Shown piece after piece: positions 36,301 through 47,399 of a stretch of 64,000 nucleotides of DNA. Source of the stretch: Sisyra terminalis. Lineage: Eukaryota; Arthropoda; Insecta; Neuroptera; Sisyridae. Under the pieces are notes generated by a model. The model was given only the letters and a program-made list of their open reading frames with translations. It was not told the origin of the DNA and ran no database searches. The translations under genes were made by a program, and so were the position numbers. The stretch lies in assembly GCA_958496175.1 (NCBI GenBank), contig OY292276.1:55999080-56063079 (forward strand), given 5' to 3'. Each line of letters starts with the position of its first letter. Position 1 is the stretch's first letter.

Positions 36301-38589
36301 TCAGATTTACATGCAGATTTACAGGATAAAGTCTAACGACATCATTCATCTCTAATTATTTTAATTATTTCCAAGATTAGGTTTATATCTTGAGAATATT
36401 TCTTCCAAACCGGAATTTATCTTCGACGATGAAATTACCATAGTATAGTAAAATAGACGAAACTTAAGCTGCATTTAATTTGCTTTTGTTGTATTAAAAT
36501 CATGCACATCATTAATAATTTCAATTATCTAATTTCCATTTTAATCTTCAAGAATAGAAATTTGAAATTTTCAATATTTTCTTTGGATTTCCTCACTGTT
36601 GATAGATTTCCCCCCAAACTGAATAAGTCAATGATAAATACAATATTTTTTGACGAATATAAATGAGTTCTTATAAATCTTCTTATAAAATCATTCGGTT
36701 AAACAATGAATTTATTTTTTCCAATCAAATAATACTTCGCAAAATTACAAGAAGTAATATTGAGAAAAAAAATTGAGATATAGGCCATTGGTTGATAAAA
36801 CTTTTGGTGATGACACCTTTTTAACAACATAAGGTTCCCATTGGTAACTGCTTGACAATAAATGTTCAATTTAGCCCTTTTAAAAAATTCGTTTTTTTCA
36901 ATTTTTTGATAAATGAGACATTTTCTCGGAATTGAATGCAATTTAATGGCATTTTTTTCATTTGAATTTTGCCAAGATGTGATATTATGAAAGTCTTTGT
37001 AACAAAGCACATCGTACATATATATTCGTTCCATACGTGCACGGAAAATTCATCTTTGTCTAATAGAAATGAAAACTTCTTACGCCCAAACGTAAAGAAA
37101 TGCAAATGGAAAATAAATGAAAACAATATTGTATGGTAATAAAACGCTTTACCGGAGGCAAATATTCTCTCGAGTGAAATATCGGTGTATGATATGATGA
37201 TATGACTAATGCATGTATATACCAACCTACACATATTTTTATATAATGTTGCACATAATGCACTTCTTCTCCCGTCATACATACATGCAATTTTGTGTGA
37301 CACAATAGAAAATTAGACCTCTCCCCATACTCTCGAACTCCTGCCATCCAGCATCCCATTCCCGTCGGTGCCTCTCTCACGTTCCATTTACACTGCAATT
37401 GAATGTTAAATGTTCAGATCAAATGACAAAATGTAAGTGGTGTAGATAGAGTAAAAAAGTGTACGTTTATTACGAGAAACAGAGATGCAGAATAAAAATG
37501 ATTCCATTTTTACAAATATAATTTATTTATTTTCTATGTATACTTTTCCCTCTCGCTTTTTTTTCTAATAAATATAATTAGTGTTTGCAATTGCAACTTC
37601 CTGCATTTAATTGGCCACCGACTTGATCAATGATCAACATATGAATACCGTTTGCTAGTTGCAGGGATGATTTTCTCATGCAGTCGTAGAATAAAAACAC
37701 GCAATTTTCTCCCCGAACCAATTTGGGTTCGAATCACAATTTAATTATAGAGTAAAAGCGCTCGTTTATGGGCGTACAAAAAAAAATTTACAACACAAAA
37801 ACGATACAAATACAATGGGAGAAAAGTAGCCAAAACGTATAGATCGTATTACACCTTTGACATAAATACAGAGAAATAAGTTGTCTCGAATTCTGAATAA
37901 GGAAATGGAAAGGATTTTTTTTTTGGTGACCCTTGTATGAGCGCATTGAAATCTCCCGAACAATGGGTGTAATAACCACAAAAATACCGCACGGCTAAAG
38001 AGGTTTTCGGGACAAAAAAGTGCATTTATTTCGGGTTGTTGTTGTTCAGTATCATTATTGGGGATAAATGTTTTGAGAAAACAACCCCACACCCTCGCTC
38101 CACCCGCAAACTCACACTTACGATCGTTTTTGCGTTGCAAATCCCTTTGAAATTAATATACGTTGGACAGTTGAAGAAATTGCCCTTTATTCGAATTTCG
38201 CCGAGAGATCACACTCTGATTTCCCACAAACTGATAAGGGTGGTTTGTTACAAAGTATAATATGACAAAGTGGTCACATTTTTATTTAAAATATATAGAA
38301 TTAAATAAAAAAAAATATTTTCAATTTCACTATAGCCTTACGATTAAAAGTTTGAGAAAAAAATCATGCTTAACAAATTTTTAATTTCTACCCCTAAAAA
38401 GCAAAGTTTGAAGGGTCAAAAGCTTACAAATATTAATTTTAGATCAAAATCAGTTAATTAAAGAAAATATTTACTATAAGTGATGCAATTTTTTCATGTT
38501 TTATGTTAAACTTAAATTAAAAACTTTAATAATTTTTATTTTTGAGCATTATTCATTTAGATGATAAAATTCAGATCTCAGCTTTTATT
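36301..38589. other. Intergenic, higher-complexity stretch at 37.0-38.3 kb
   Basis: 36301-37000 is AT-rich. 37000-37420 and 37600-38270 are less AT-rich and look single-copy, with overlapping frames on both strands and no recognised domain. Possible regulatory DNA, by composition only. Confidence 0.35.
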
Positions 38590-39965
38590 AAATAAGAAGA
38601 CAATTCAGGTTGTTTAAGATCGGTTTTTTTATTTAATATTTTTAATATTCAATTAGCTACGTTTCGTTACGTATCATAACTTCATCAGGCTTCTATAAAA
38701 AATTTAGAAAATTACAAAATATGTGAATCATAAATAAATTTCAAAACTTTAATAATATACATATAATATAGAAAATATTTGTAATCAAATAATATTCAAT
38801 AAGCTACGTTTTGTTACGTATCATAACTTCATCAGGCTTCTATAAAAAATTAAAATAACTACAAAATATGTCCATCATGCACAAATTTTAATATAATAAT
38901 TAAATTGTGGGCAATAAGGACGAAGCTTCTTGTGGAATCTTATTTATTTTATCGCCAACGTTTCGTCAGTCATTCGTGACTTCTTCAGGGCTCTACAACG
39001 AAAATACATAACATTTAAAAACAGCGACAAATTATTGTCAAAATCATAAATAAATAAATCATGATTCATAAGTTTTAGTCAGTATAAATCTTAGTTAATT
39101 TAACTATAACTATAAATAAACTATAATTTAACTATAAATTAATTAAGATTTATATCGACTAAAACTTATGAATTGTGATGTATTTATTTATAATGTTGAC
39201 AATAATGTGTTGCTGTTTTTAAATGCTTTGTATTTTCGTTGTAGAGCCCTGAAGAAATCAGGAATGACTGACGAAACGTTGGCGATAAAATAAATAATAT
39301 TTTCCAAAAAGCTTCGTTCTTATTGCCCACAATTTAATTATTATATGTTAAAAAAGAAAAAGACTAAAACAACATGGATAAATTTAACTTTAAATAATAC
39401 TGTAAATCTTAGAACAGACAGAAAATTTAAGTGGGATATATTCTAATTTGCTTTATAAATTTAAAAAAAATAGTGTAAAAAAAGTTTAAATTGGTGGACC
39501 TATGTTTGAATAACACGCGGTTGGATGTTAGTTGGGCTCATTTGGCGCCACTGAATTTACATGTAATGTGTATGGTTAGAGTGTAATTTTTTAATTTTTA
39601 TTTATTTATTGAATTTAAATTGAAAATATTATATTTTCTGTGAATCAAGGTATTTTATTAATTAATTTTATTATTATATATTTAGTTATTTATAACAATA
39701 TCTCTTAAAATATTTGTCATATTTTGAAATTTTTAGTTAGTTATTATTATTTAATTTCAAATATTTTATATTATCTATATTATATGTATATTATTAAAGT
39801 TTTGAAATTTATGTATGATTGGCATATTTCGTAATTATTTTATTTTTTTATAGAACCTTGATGAAGTTACGATACGTAACGAAACGTAACTAATTGAATA
39901 TTGAAAATATTTAATAAAAAAACCGATCTTAAACAATCTGAATTGTCTTCTTATTTATTATTCAT
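38590..39965. mobile_element. Repeat family c inverted pair, with family b nested inside
   Basis: The outer arms begin aataagaagacaattcagg (38590) and end in the complement (39965). On the left (- strand) the motif is CTGATGAA, GTTATGATACGTAAC, GAAAC at 38688-38661, with a partial tandem second copy at 38835-38809 whose GAAA box has become CAAA. On the right (+ strand) it is TTGATGAA, GTTACGATACGTAAC, GAAAC at 39858-39885. The layout, inverted arms plus a tandem partial copy on one arm, repeats that of 23126-23587 with an unrelated sequence. No coding frame. Confidence 0.7.
38886..39379. mobile_element. Repeat family b inverted pair, nested copy
   Basis: Left arm motif (- strand) at 38988-38960; right arm motif (+ strand) CTGAAGAA 39249-39256, hairpin ATCAGGAATGACTGAC 39257-39272, GAAAC 39273-39277. 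The right arm continues to acaacatgg, matching acaacaagg at the end of the 23-kb copy, so the + strand tail is a true element end. Flanks share an imperfect AAATTTTAA-type duplication. It sits between the two arms of family c. Confidence 0.75.
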
Positions 39966-41799
39966 TTAATCACCATCATTTACCTGGTCTTACCTGCACA
40001 AGTCTTTAAACGGCCCTTAATATTAACATTTGCGTTGACAAGTTCAAAAATTAAAGATATTTAAAAAATTTTCAAAACCAACTTTGCACACCTGCACCTT
40101 GCAAAGAAGATTATCCCGGCTAAAGCCTCGAAAATCTCAACCCCTCATGGCATTTCTCTTCCACCCAGCCAACTCACGATCGTCACATCACATCAACCCC
40201 CGAAAAAATCATTAGTCAAATTTCAACAACCGGCAGGGATCACTTTCCTCCTGAATTAACGCCGTGAGAGAGTTCCACCGAAGACGACATATATCATACA
40301 AACCAATTTGCATCTTTTCATGTGCAATTACCAAAAAATGGACGCCAAAGACGTTCCATTTGTTTTTAATTGTTAGATATATGCAAACACGGATAATGTG
40401 TGGATTTTATCGCTGGATCTTTGGCGTCATTAACGACCCCCTCGTGCGCACGGCTTATAGGTTCCCATCAATTATCGAACGGGGAGATTGTCGTGACAAT
40501 AATGCAATTAATTGATGCACATTAACCTATTCATGGACGGGGAAAAAATTAATCGATTTTGCACTCTGATGATTGCCTTCATTCGAACTTATTCAATTAA
40601 AATATAATGTGGACGGGAAATCTTGATGGGATTTTAAGGGTTAAGAAATTCGGGAATTAGTTAATTTTTTTTTTTACGGGTCTGTAATCTTTTAGTGTAA
40701 CGTTCTATTTGGGACGTGCAGAAATTTCGAGGCTTTAATATGTTTGATTGCATATTTATTTTTGTCGCTCGGTTCAGCCACTATGCCCAGCAGGAGGTTC
40801 CCGATAAAAAAATTCATGGGAAATTAAACAACATTTGAATTTATTAGGGTTTTTTTTCGAATCGTTTGAGCTTTTTTCCATTTGGCCGCTTTATTATTCT
40901 TTTCAAATCAGCAGCTCGACTAATTGGTATCATCATTGTATTCAATGATTTCAATCAAGTGATACTTAAACACCTAATTTTTATTATGTTTTTTAAAATA
41001 TTCTTCCTCTTGTAGCTTTCTTCCAATATTTGGCACTAGATTCACTTATCTTTAATCCTTGTTGAAGTAATACTCCAAAAAGATCCAAAATCCAATCTTC
41101 TACTGGATTTTCCAGTCATTGAATCAAATAACTATGCATTTTCCATCGCAAGGTTTCAAGAATCAACCCCAAAAAATTTTTGTGAAGTTTGATTTTTGAT
41201 AACAAAAACTGCATATTTAAATTATTGATTTTAATCTTCTTTCGTAATCTTCCCATTCTTTTTTAGTAGCTAAATAAGAAGAACCAAATTGTTGTCGTAT
41301 TATGTTCTTCATCTAAACTGTATTTCAACAATTAACGTTAAAACTATAGGCCAGCTTAAGTTAAAATGATTATTTTTGTGAAGATATGGAAAAAAATGGC
41401 AAGTTTTACATACAAATGATTTGGAGATTTTTTTCTTCATGTTTTTTTTTCTACAACCAAAAACCAAAAGAAACTAGACACAAAAGAAGAAGTGGCCTTT
41501 ATTTTGGTTCAAATATCTTTCCCTAAAATAACCATATTGGCTAAATTATTTTAGTTCAGCCCTCAATTTCCTTAATAATTTGAGTAACTATATCACGAAA
41601 AATGTTAAACTAATTAAAAGTTTTTCTTAACTTCTTTCACACCTTGTTATTAAAGATATATATGTAGAGGATTAGAACTCGAATCGATGCCATATCTCTT
41701 CACTGTTTTTTTCTGGATTGTTAAGGGTGGCGAAAATGAAAATAAACCCACCACAACTCCGATGATATTTACATTCCTTACCTTAACTTGTTGTTCGAT
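39966..41799. other. Intergenic, higher-complexity stretch at 40.1-40.6 kb
   Basis: 40080-40620 is less AT-rich, looks single-copy, and holds tgcaattaattgatgca near 40503, a paired homeodomain-type site. It is one of the better enhancer candidates by eye. 40620-41799 is AT-rich with nothing recognised. Confidence 0.35.
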
Positions 41800-42483
41800 A
41801 TTTTTCCATGAAATTTTAATAGTTGAAAGAAAACTTTTCTCGGATTTTCTAAAAACATTTCGGTACCATTTCTTCCCGAAATCGTCTCACATTCTTTCAT
41901 TTCTTTCGCAAATGTCTGCCTCTTCCTATTCTGGTTCTTTTGTTAAAAATTAAGTCCAGTAAATGTTCAAAAAGCTTAATTTTAACTCTTTTTCCTGCAC
42001 CTTATTGTTAATCTTTCCTACCCAAATTATTTCAACCTTTTAAATCAAATATTTTGATAAGAACTAAATCAAACCCTTAATTCTATATTAATATTTTTTT
42101 ATTTAACACTAAGTGAAACCGTTTATTAGGTATTTTTCATGAATTTTGAATAGTTGAAAGAAAATTTTCCGGGTCTCTAGAAGCATTTCGGAACCATTTC
42201 TTCCCAACATTGTCTCAAATTCTTTGACTACGTTTTATAGTGTTCTTCTTTATTTCTTTTGCAAATATCTGCCTCTACCTATACTGCTTCTTCTGCCACA
42301 AAAAAATAAAATCGAGTAAATTTTCAAAATGCATCCCACTAGCCCCTTTTCCTGCACCTCATAGTTAATCTTCCCTGTTCAAATTCCTTCAACCTTTTAA
42401 GTCAAATATTTTGATAAAAACTAAACCAAAAATGTAACTCTCAAGTAATATTTTTATTCTTTATTCAAAACTAAGTGAAACCA
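41800..42483 (+). repeat. Tandem direct duplication, two units of about 320-350 bp
   Basis: Unit 1 is 41800-42121 and unit 2 is 42131-42483. Both start at an atttttcatga-like block, share gttgaaagaaaa, catttcggnaccatttcttccc, atttcttt-gcaaat-tctgcctct, ttttcctgcacct and tcaaatattttgat, and end actaagtgaaacc. They differ by many substitutions and small indels, so the duplication is old. No coding capacity recognised. Confidence 0.8.
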
Positions 42484-43380
42484 TTGGAAAATCAGGGAAA
42501 AGTTTACTTTTTTGTATAAGGGTTCAAGTTCTTGGAAAAATCTTTTAACAAAGATCAGCACAATTGCAGCTGGTTTCTATTCATTCTCATTATGCTGAAC
42601 ATTATGATTTTTAAATCATTATAATATCCTTAAAAATAGTTTAGAAATTAAGTTTTCCGGAGACCACCTTCTACATTAAGATTTGTGAAACCGCCATTAT
42701 TAAATGGTTGCTTGAAAAGAAGCTATACCTTATTAATTCTTTTCAAATAGTTTTTTATGAATGTCTATCTGTTAGGAACTTAATGAATTAAATAATCAGG
42801 AAAATACAAATGTTATGCTACACTTGTTATTAAAATTGGGAAATTTTAAATGGATTGACCTCAAAATGAAATTCTTCATTCATTTCTTGGAGCTGGATGG
42901 TATATAAGGAATGATACTATTCAGTGAGACTGTAACGTTGGGGATGTCCAGGGATGTCATTCAATTCATTAAGGATTTCCCATTTCGGTATGTAAAAAGG
43001 GGTGAAAAACTTCCAAGTAGGTACATGTTCTCAGCAGATCTTTTACTGAAAAGCTTCTATTTCTTAAAGACAAATGTTTTTCTTTTTCATTAAAAGTCAC
43101 TTCCTTCTTTTTTTTTTTAATTCTAAAATCATTGCCAATATTTAGTAATTGATTTGGTTGTCAATTGAAAAGTTCTAAATTTCTCTAATTCTGCAGTATG
43201 ATTCTTCCCCAGCGATTACCCTCATTTACTGATGGTAAGTACTGTGGAGGCGAAACTCAAGTCCATGAGCTTTTCCACTACTTCAGTCGGTAATTGATCA
43301 ATTGATTGATGATCGCCTACGTTTTCTTTACCTATTACATTTCCCGATAGTCTTGGTTGTTCTCTTGATAAATTAAATTG

Positions 43381-43902
43381 AAATTATTCGAATAGCTCAT
43401 CAAAAACTTTTAAAATCCGTACCAATGAAAGTTTGATGATGAATATCTTTTGAAGGGTTAATTCAATCGCCAAAACATAAGACACCATTTTTATAGAGCA
43501 GTTAATTAACAACAAAAATTTGTATTGCGCATGGTATAAGAGTCATTTATTGTCGAGTTATAAAATTCATAACCAAAAATGAAATTTGTCTTAAAATAAT
43601 CAAAATTAAATCCTTAATATCTTTCAAATGGTGAGGCTTACGGAAAAAATATAAAATACCTTTTTTGTACAGCATTAAATTTCCTAAAAAATTCTTTCAA
43701 AACATTTTTCTGTACAATCGATAAATGATGAGGTATGAATTTTTTTCTATTGGACTGAGAAAAAAATACAAAACTGCGGTGCGGAGGATCTTCCTATTAA
43801 AATTAAGAGCTCATACTTGGTGAGAATTTTTTTAAGGTGTCTAGCAACCCATTTTTCCGTGTCACTTGTAAAAAAAATGATCGATTTTTTTGACCCACCC
43901 TA
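43381..43902. mobile_element. Probable long-palindrome MITE relative, one end visible
   Basis: The right end reads atcgatttttttgacccaccctaa, complement TTAGGGTGGGTCAAAAAAATCGAT, the same kind of end (TA, G-rich block, TCAAAAAAATCGA) as the palindromic MITEs. The block tcttcctattaaaattaagagctcatac inside mirrors their TTAATATTAA-near-end layout. The left end is not clear; 43381 is approximate. Confidence 0.45.
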
Positions 43903-45439
43903 ATGGATATAGTCTTAAATCTATTACTTTTAAAATCGTAAGTGATTTTGTTATTACTGCAACTATATTTTGGTTAGAAGATTCCATAAAGTAGTAATTT
44001 GGTCAATCAAGAACAGTGTTTTAATGGCGTATTTCCATCAGTATCACATGATTTATCAATTTATATCATCTACGTGAGTAATAGACGTTTAAATACCGAG
44101 ATCCTTAATATTTCTGATTTAAGAGCCTAATACTGGACACCACATGCTCTTGCCGTATTTTTTTTGGCAAATGATACCCTTGCAGAAACTTCATTGTTAT
44201 AGTTTCAAACGAATAAAAATTGATATTTTTACATTTTCATCATCATTTTTTTTGATAGATATTACATTTTTTTGAAATTCACAATAAAAAATATTTCAAT
44301 ATTCATTGTTTAGTCGAAAATAAATTTGTAATTAAAAATTACCTTTAATTTTTTATTTTCGCCACCCTTGTCATTTATTGCGCGCTCCCATTCTCGCGTA
44401 GTTCTAGTTTTATTAAAACATAAAAAGCAATTAGTTTAGCGCGTTTGAAAGGGGTGAATAATTTTTATGGCGGTGTAACAATTTTTTATCATTCTATTCA
44501 TTTTTTTTTCGCGTTTTTTTTTTTGTGCCTTTGCCGAGTGTACTATCATTTTTATTGAAAAAGTGTCGTTTTTATTGCAAAAAATCCATTAAAATTATGG
44601 GGAGATGAAGCGTGCAATGTATTGGGGATGGACATGGTGGTGGTCATGCAATCGTATATGACGCGATGACGTGTTTTTGAGGGATGATTTTCCTTGTTGC
44701 CGGGCTTTTTGTAGGTGATGGCCTTTAGTGTGTGGGGTTATTTGTTTTTGTTTTGTGGGGAAAAGAGCGACAACTTCAAGATCCATTAAGGGAGTCATAT
44801 AGGCATTTAATTTAAATTGCCAATACATATACGACCACCTGCGACGGCCAACGTAAAGCGGTCTCGGCTCAATATATCCGCCATATAGCCACACTTGTTT
44901 CGATTTGTACGTGTAAGCAATTTGCGAACTAATGACGAAGTGAATGGCAAAAAAAAAAAATATTTACGAGCTAAGCGGCTGGCGGTCAATATTAAGATTT
45001 TAATAAGATGAAAAATCTATAACTGTGACCATTACGTGAGTAATGGGTTATAAATGCAATTTATTAAGGTATAGACTTGCATTTAAGTTACTAGAATGAT
45101 GCAGAAAAAACTACCCCAAAGTAATTTTACTATTAGACATCAATCATTTTTCTGCTATTTATAATTCTTGGAGAATCATTTGATATAAGATCCTGGTTGC
45201 TCTCATCCATGGTGGGGTAAATAACACTGATCAACAAAAAACTTTTTTTCTGTGTAACAAGAAAAATTTTGGCTGATTCTGTGAGGAATAAGGTCAAGTA
45301 GAATAGAATTAGTAATCTAAACTTTTAGATACAAATAGTTTTATTGTAATATGATTTTTTTTTTCTTTTCGTAAATTACAAATTATTTTAACAAAAATTA
45401 GTTTTTTTTCAATGTTATAATATTAATATAAGTACTTTC
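43903..45439. other. Intergenic, higher-complexity stretch at 44.4-45.0 kb
   Basis: 44380-44990 is less AT-rich and looks single-copy. A - strand frame (44595-44894) and an overlapping one resemble nothing known. The rest is AT-rich. Confidence 0.35.
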
Positions 45440-46070
45440 TTATGATTTTCTCCTATATTTTGCGTCAGGAATGTCCCTCTGTAATCCCTAGCAATAATCT
45501 GCTAGCATAGCTGGACTCTATTTTCCCTGTTATCGTTTTTCTATGGTAAAAATGTCTTGGTGGAATCTTTCTCCGTATTCATCACTAACGGCACCCAAGT
45601 TTGGGGGAAAAAAGTCTAAATGTGAATGTAAAAAATGTATTTTTAAGAACATATTGCAGCCTAAGCGTTATAATTCTCTAAAAGTTCCTCGACAATAGTT
45701 TTATAGCCATTTGATCGGTGATTTCCAAGGAAATTTTCAGTGATTTTTATAAATGATTCCTAAGCTGGTTTTTCTAGATCATCGAGTTGTTCTTTAAATA
45801 TATCATCTTTTATCACTTGCCTGATTTGAGGACCTACAAACACACCTTCTTTAATCTTAGCGTCACTGATTTTAGGGAATATTTCTTTTAGGTGTTAAAT
45901 CCAGCGCCATTTTTATCCATTGCTTTCAAAAAGTTTTTTATCAGGCCAAGTTTTATATAGAGAGGTGGTAAAAATATATCTTTAGGTTGGACTAATGGAG
46001 CATGTTTTAAATTTTTTTTCCTGGGGTAAGAGATCGTCTGGTGCGTCAATTTTTTTTAACGTAATGGTTT
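45440..46070 (-). pseudogene. Decayed member of a repetitive arthropod protein family
   Basis: Read on the - strand with stops and one frameshift. It gives LPPLYIKLGLIKNFLKAMDK (about 45980-45920), then FPKISDAKIKEGVFVGPQIR (about 45870-45815), NFLGNHRSNGYKTIVEELL (about 45740-45685), then FLKIHFLHSHLDFFPPNLGA (about 45655-45590) and DEYGERFHQDIFTIEKR (about 45585-45535). I recognise these blocks as a family found in very many copies in arthropod and cnidarian genomes and probably belonging to a mobile element, but I cannot give its proper name. At least four in-frame stops, often TAG or TGA where Trp or Gln is expected, show that it is dead. Confidence 0.7.
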
Positions 46071-46224
46071 TCCCTATCCCTACTGTTGATTTTAAATTTT
46101 ACTGATAAGTGCCGGAACACGGAAACTAGACCTACTCAAATTAATATACATATGATATTGTGGAGAGGATAGGTAGATATTTCGAAATTACTGCTTACGT
46201 TTCTTGTTACAAAATTTTGTTGAT

Positions 46225-46350
46225 CAGTGTAATTAATAATGTTCTTGGGAACTTGCACTCAATTAATGAGACGTTAAATTTTCAAATCATCTCAACGTTT
46301 TGTTGGTATTTATTTCCAACTTCTTTAGGAGAACTAAAACATAATAACAA
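46225..46350 (-). repeat. Repeat family f, minus-strand copy
   Basis: On the - strand: CTAAAGAA (46328-46321), hairpin GTTGG-AAATAAATA-CCAAC (46320-46302), then AAAACGTTGAGATG. All five stem pairs are intact, but the first C-T-G and the G of GAAA are changed. Inverted partner at 46845-46975. Confidence 0.7.
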
Positions 46351-46844
46351 TGCATATTATTTATGTATTGTCAATGTTTTTGAATAGAATCATGATTTCA
46401 TTTTGAAGTCAGATATTTAGGGTCAGTAGATAACTTAAGTAAGTCGCGGTTAACTACCATAGGACCGATACGACACGTTACCCTTATAGCAATTACCATA
46501 GTACATTCTAGATGTCACCCGTGGCTTGCTAGTCATACCGTCATGTATGTGGCAGTATAATTCTCACTAGCATACTCACTCGGTTATCTTGTTAAAAATG
46601 ATTATTTAAATAACGTTTATTTTAACATTGGAATGAGAATGACCAGCAATTATTGTATTTAACTTAACTTAATCTTGTTTTATATATTTGTTTTAATTTT
46701 TCACCCGGTATAATGAGCCAGTATTTACAACGAGGATGTTAATCTCAAAAAGTAAGGTTTATTCTTTTTATGTATTTTTTAACACTGTTTTCTTAGTTTT
46801 ATACTGAACAGCGAAAATTAATTTATTTGTGTAATTTGGCTTTG

Positions 46845-46975
46845 AACAACATGCATTGTTATTATGTTTTAGTTCTCCTGAAGAAGTTTGAAATAAATAC
46901 CAACGAAACGTTGAGATGATTTGAAAATTTTTCGTCTTATTATTTGAGTCCAAGTTTCCAAGAACATTAATTATT
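46845..46975 (+). repeat. Repeat family f, plus-strand copy
   Basis: CTGAAGAA (46878-46885), hairpin GTTTG-AAATAAATA-CCAAC (46886-46904), GAAACGTTGAGATG (46905 on). Together with 46225-46350 it forms an inverted pair around 500 bp of unrelated DNA, sharing gcattgttattatgttttag upstream and gatttgaaaattttt downstream of the motif. Confidence 0.7.
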
Positions 46976-47399
46976 TGATATAAGATTTTATAGTTTTTGA
47001 TTCAAATGATACCAATATATTTTTTCCTAAACAGGCATCATTCCATACCTTAAAAGCTCTCAAATATAACATACCAAAAGAAATCAATTGAATGGTTTGT
47101 ATTGCCTTCATTTTCTATGTAAAATTTGGGGTAGGAACCTTAATAAAATAAAAAGTTATTTACAATTATAGTCACAAAATTTTAGAATGATAAGTCTTAC
47201 AAATTACAAAACTATCCTATATCGAGAATGTTCTTAAGTCCAAAAAACAATAATAATGCAAACAGGATTCAAAATATCAAAGAACTAAACTAAATCAAGC
47301 ATTTTCCCACACAAAAGGCCCAAAAGTAACATAAAGCTAATGTTAGATAGGAAACTAATTTAAATAGTCGCAATAATTAAAATATTAACTGACCATAAA

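Noticed and set aside
36866..37398. Overlapping minus-strand frames of 111-145 codons
   Set aside because: Three mutually overlapping frames in one stretch, none with a recognised domain. At most one could be real and none is supported.
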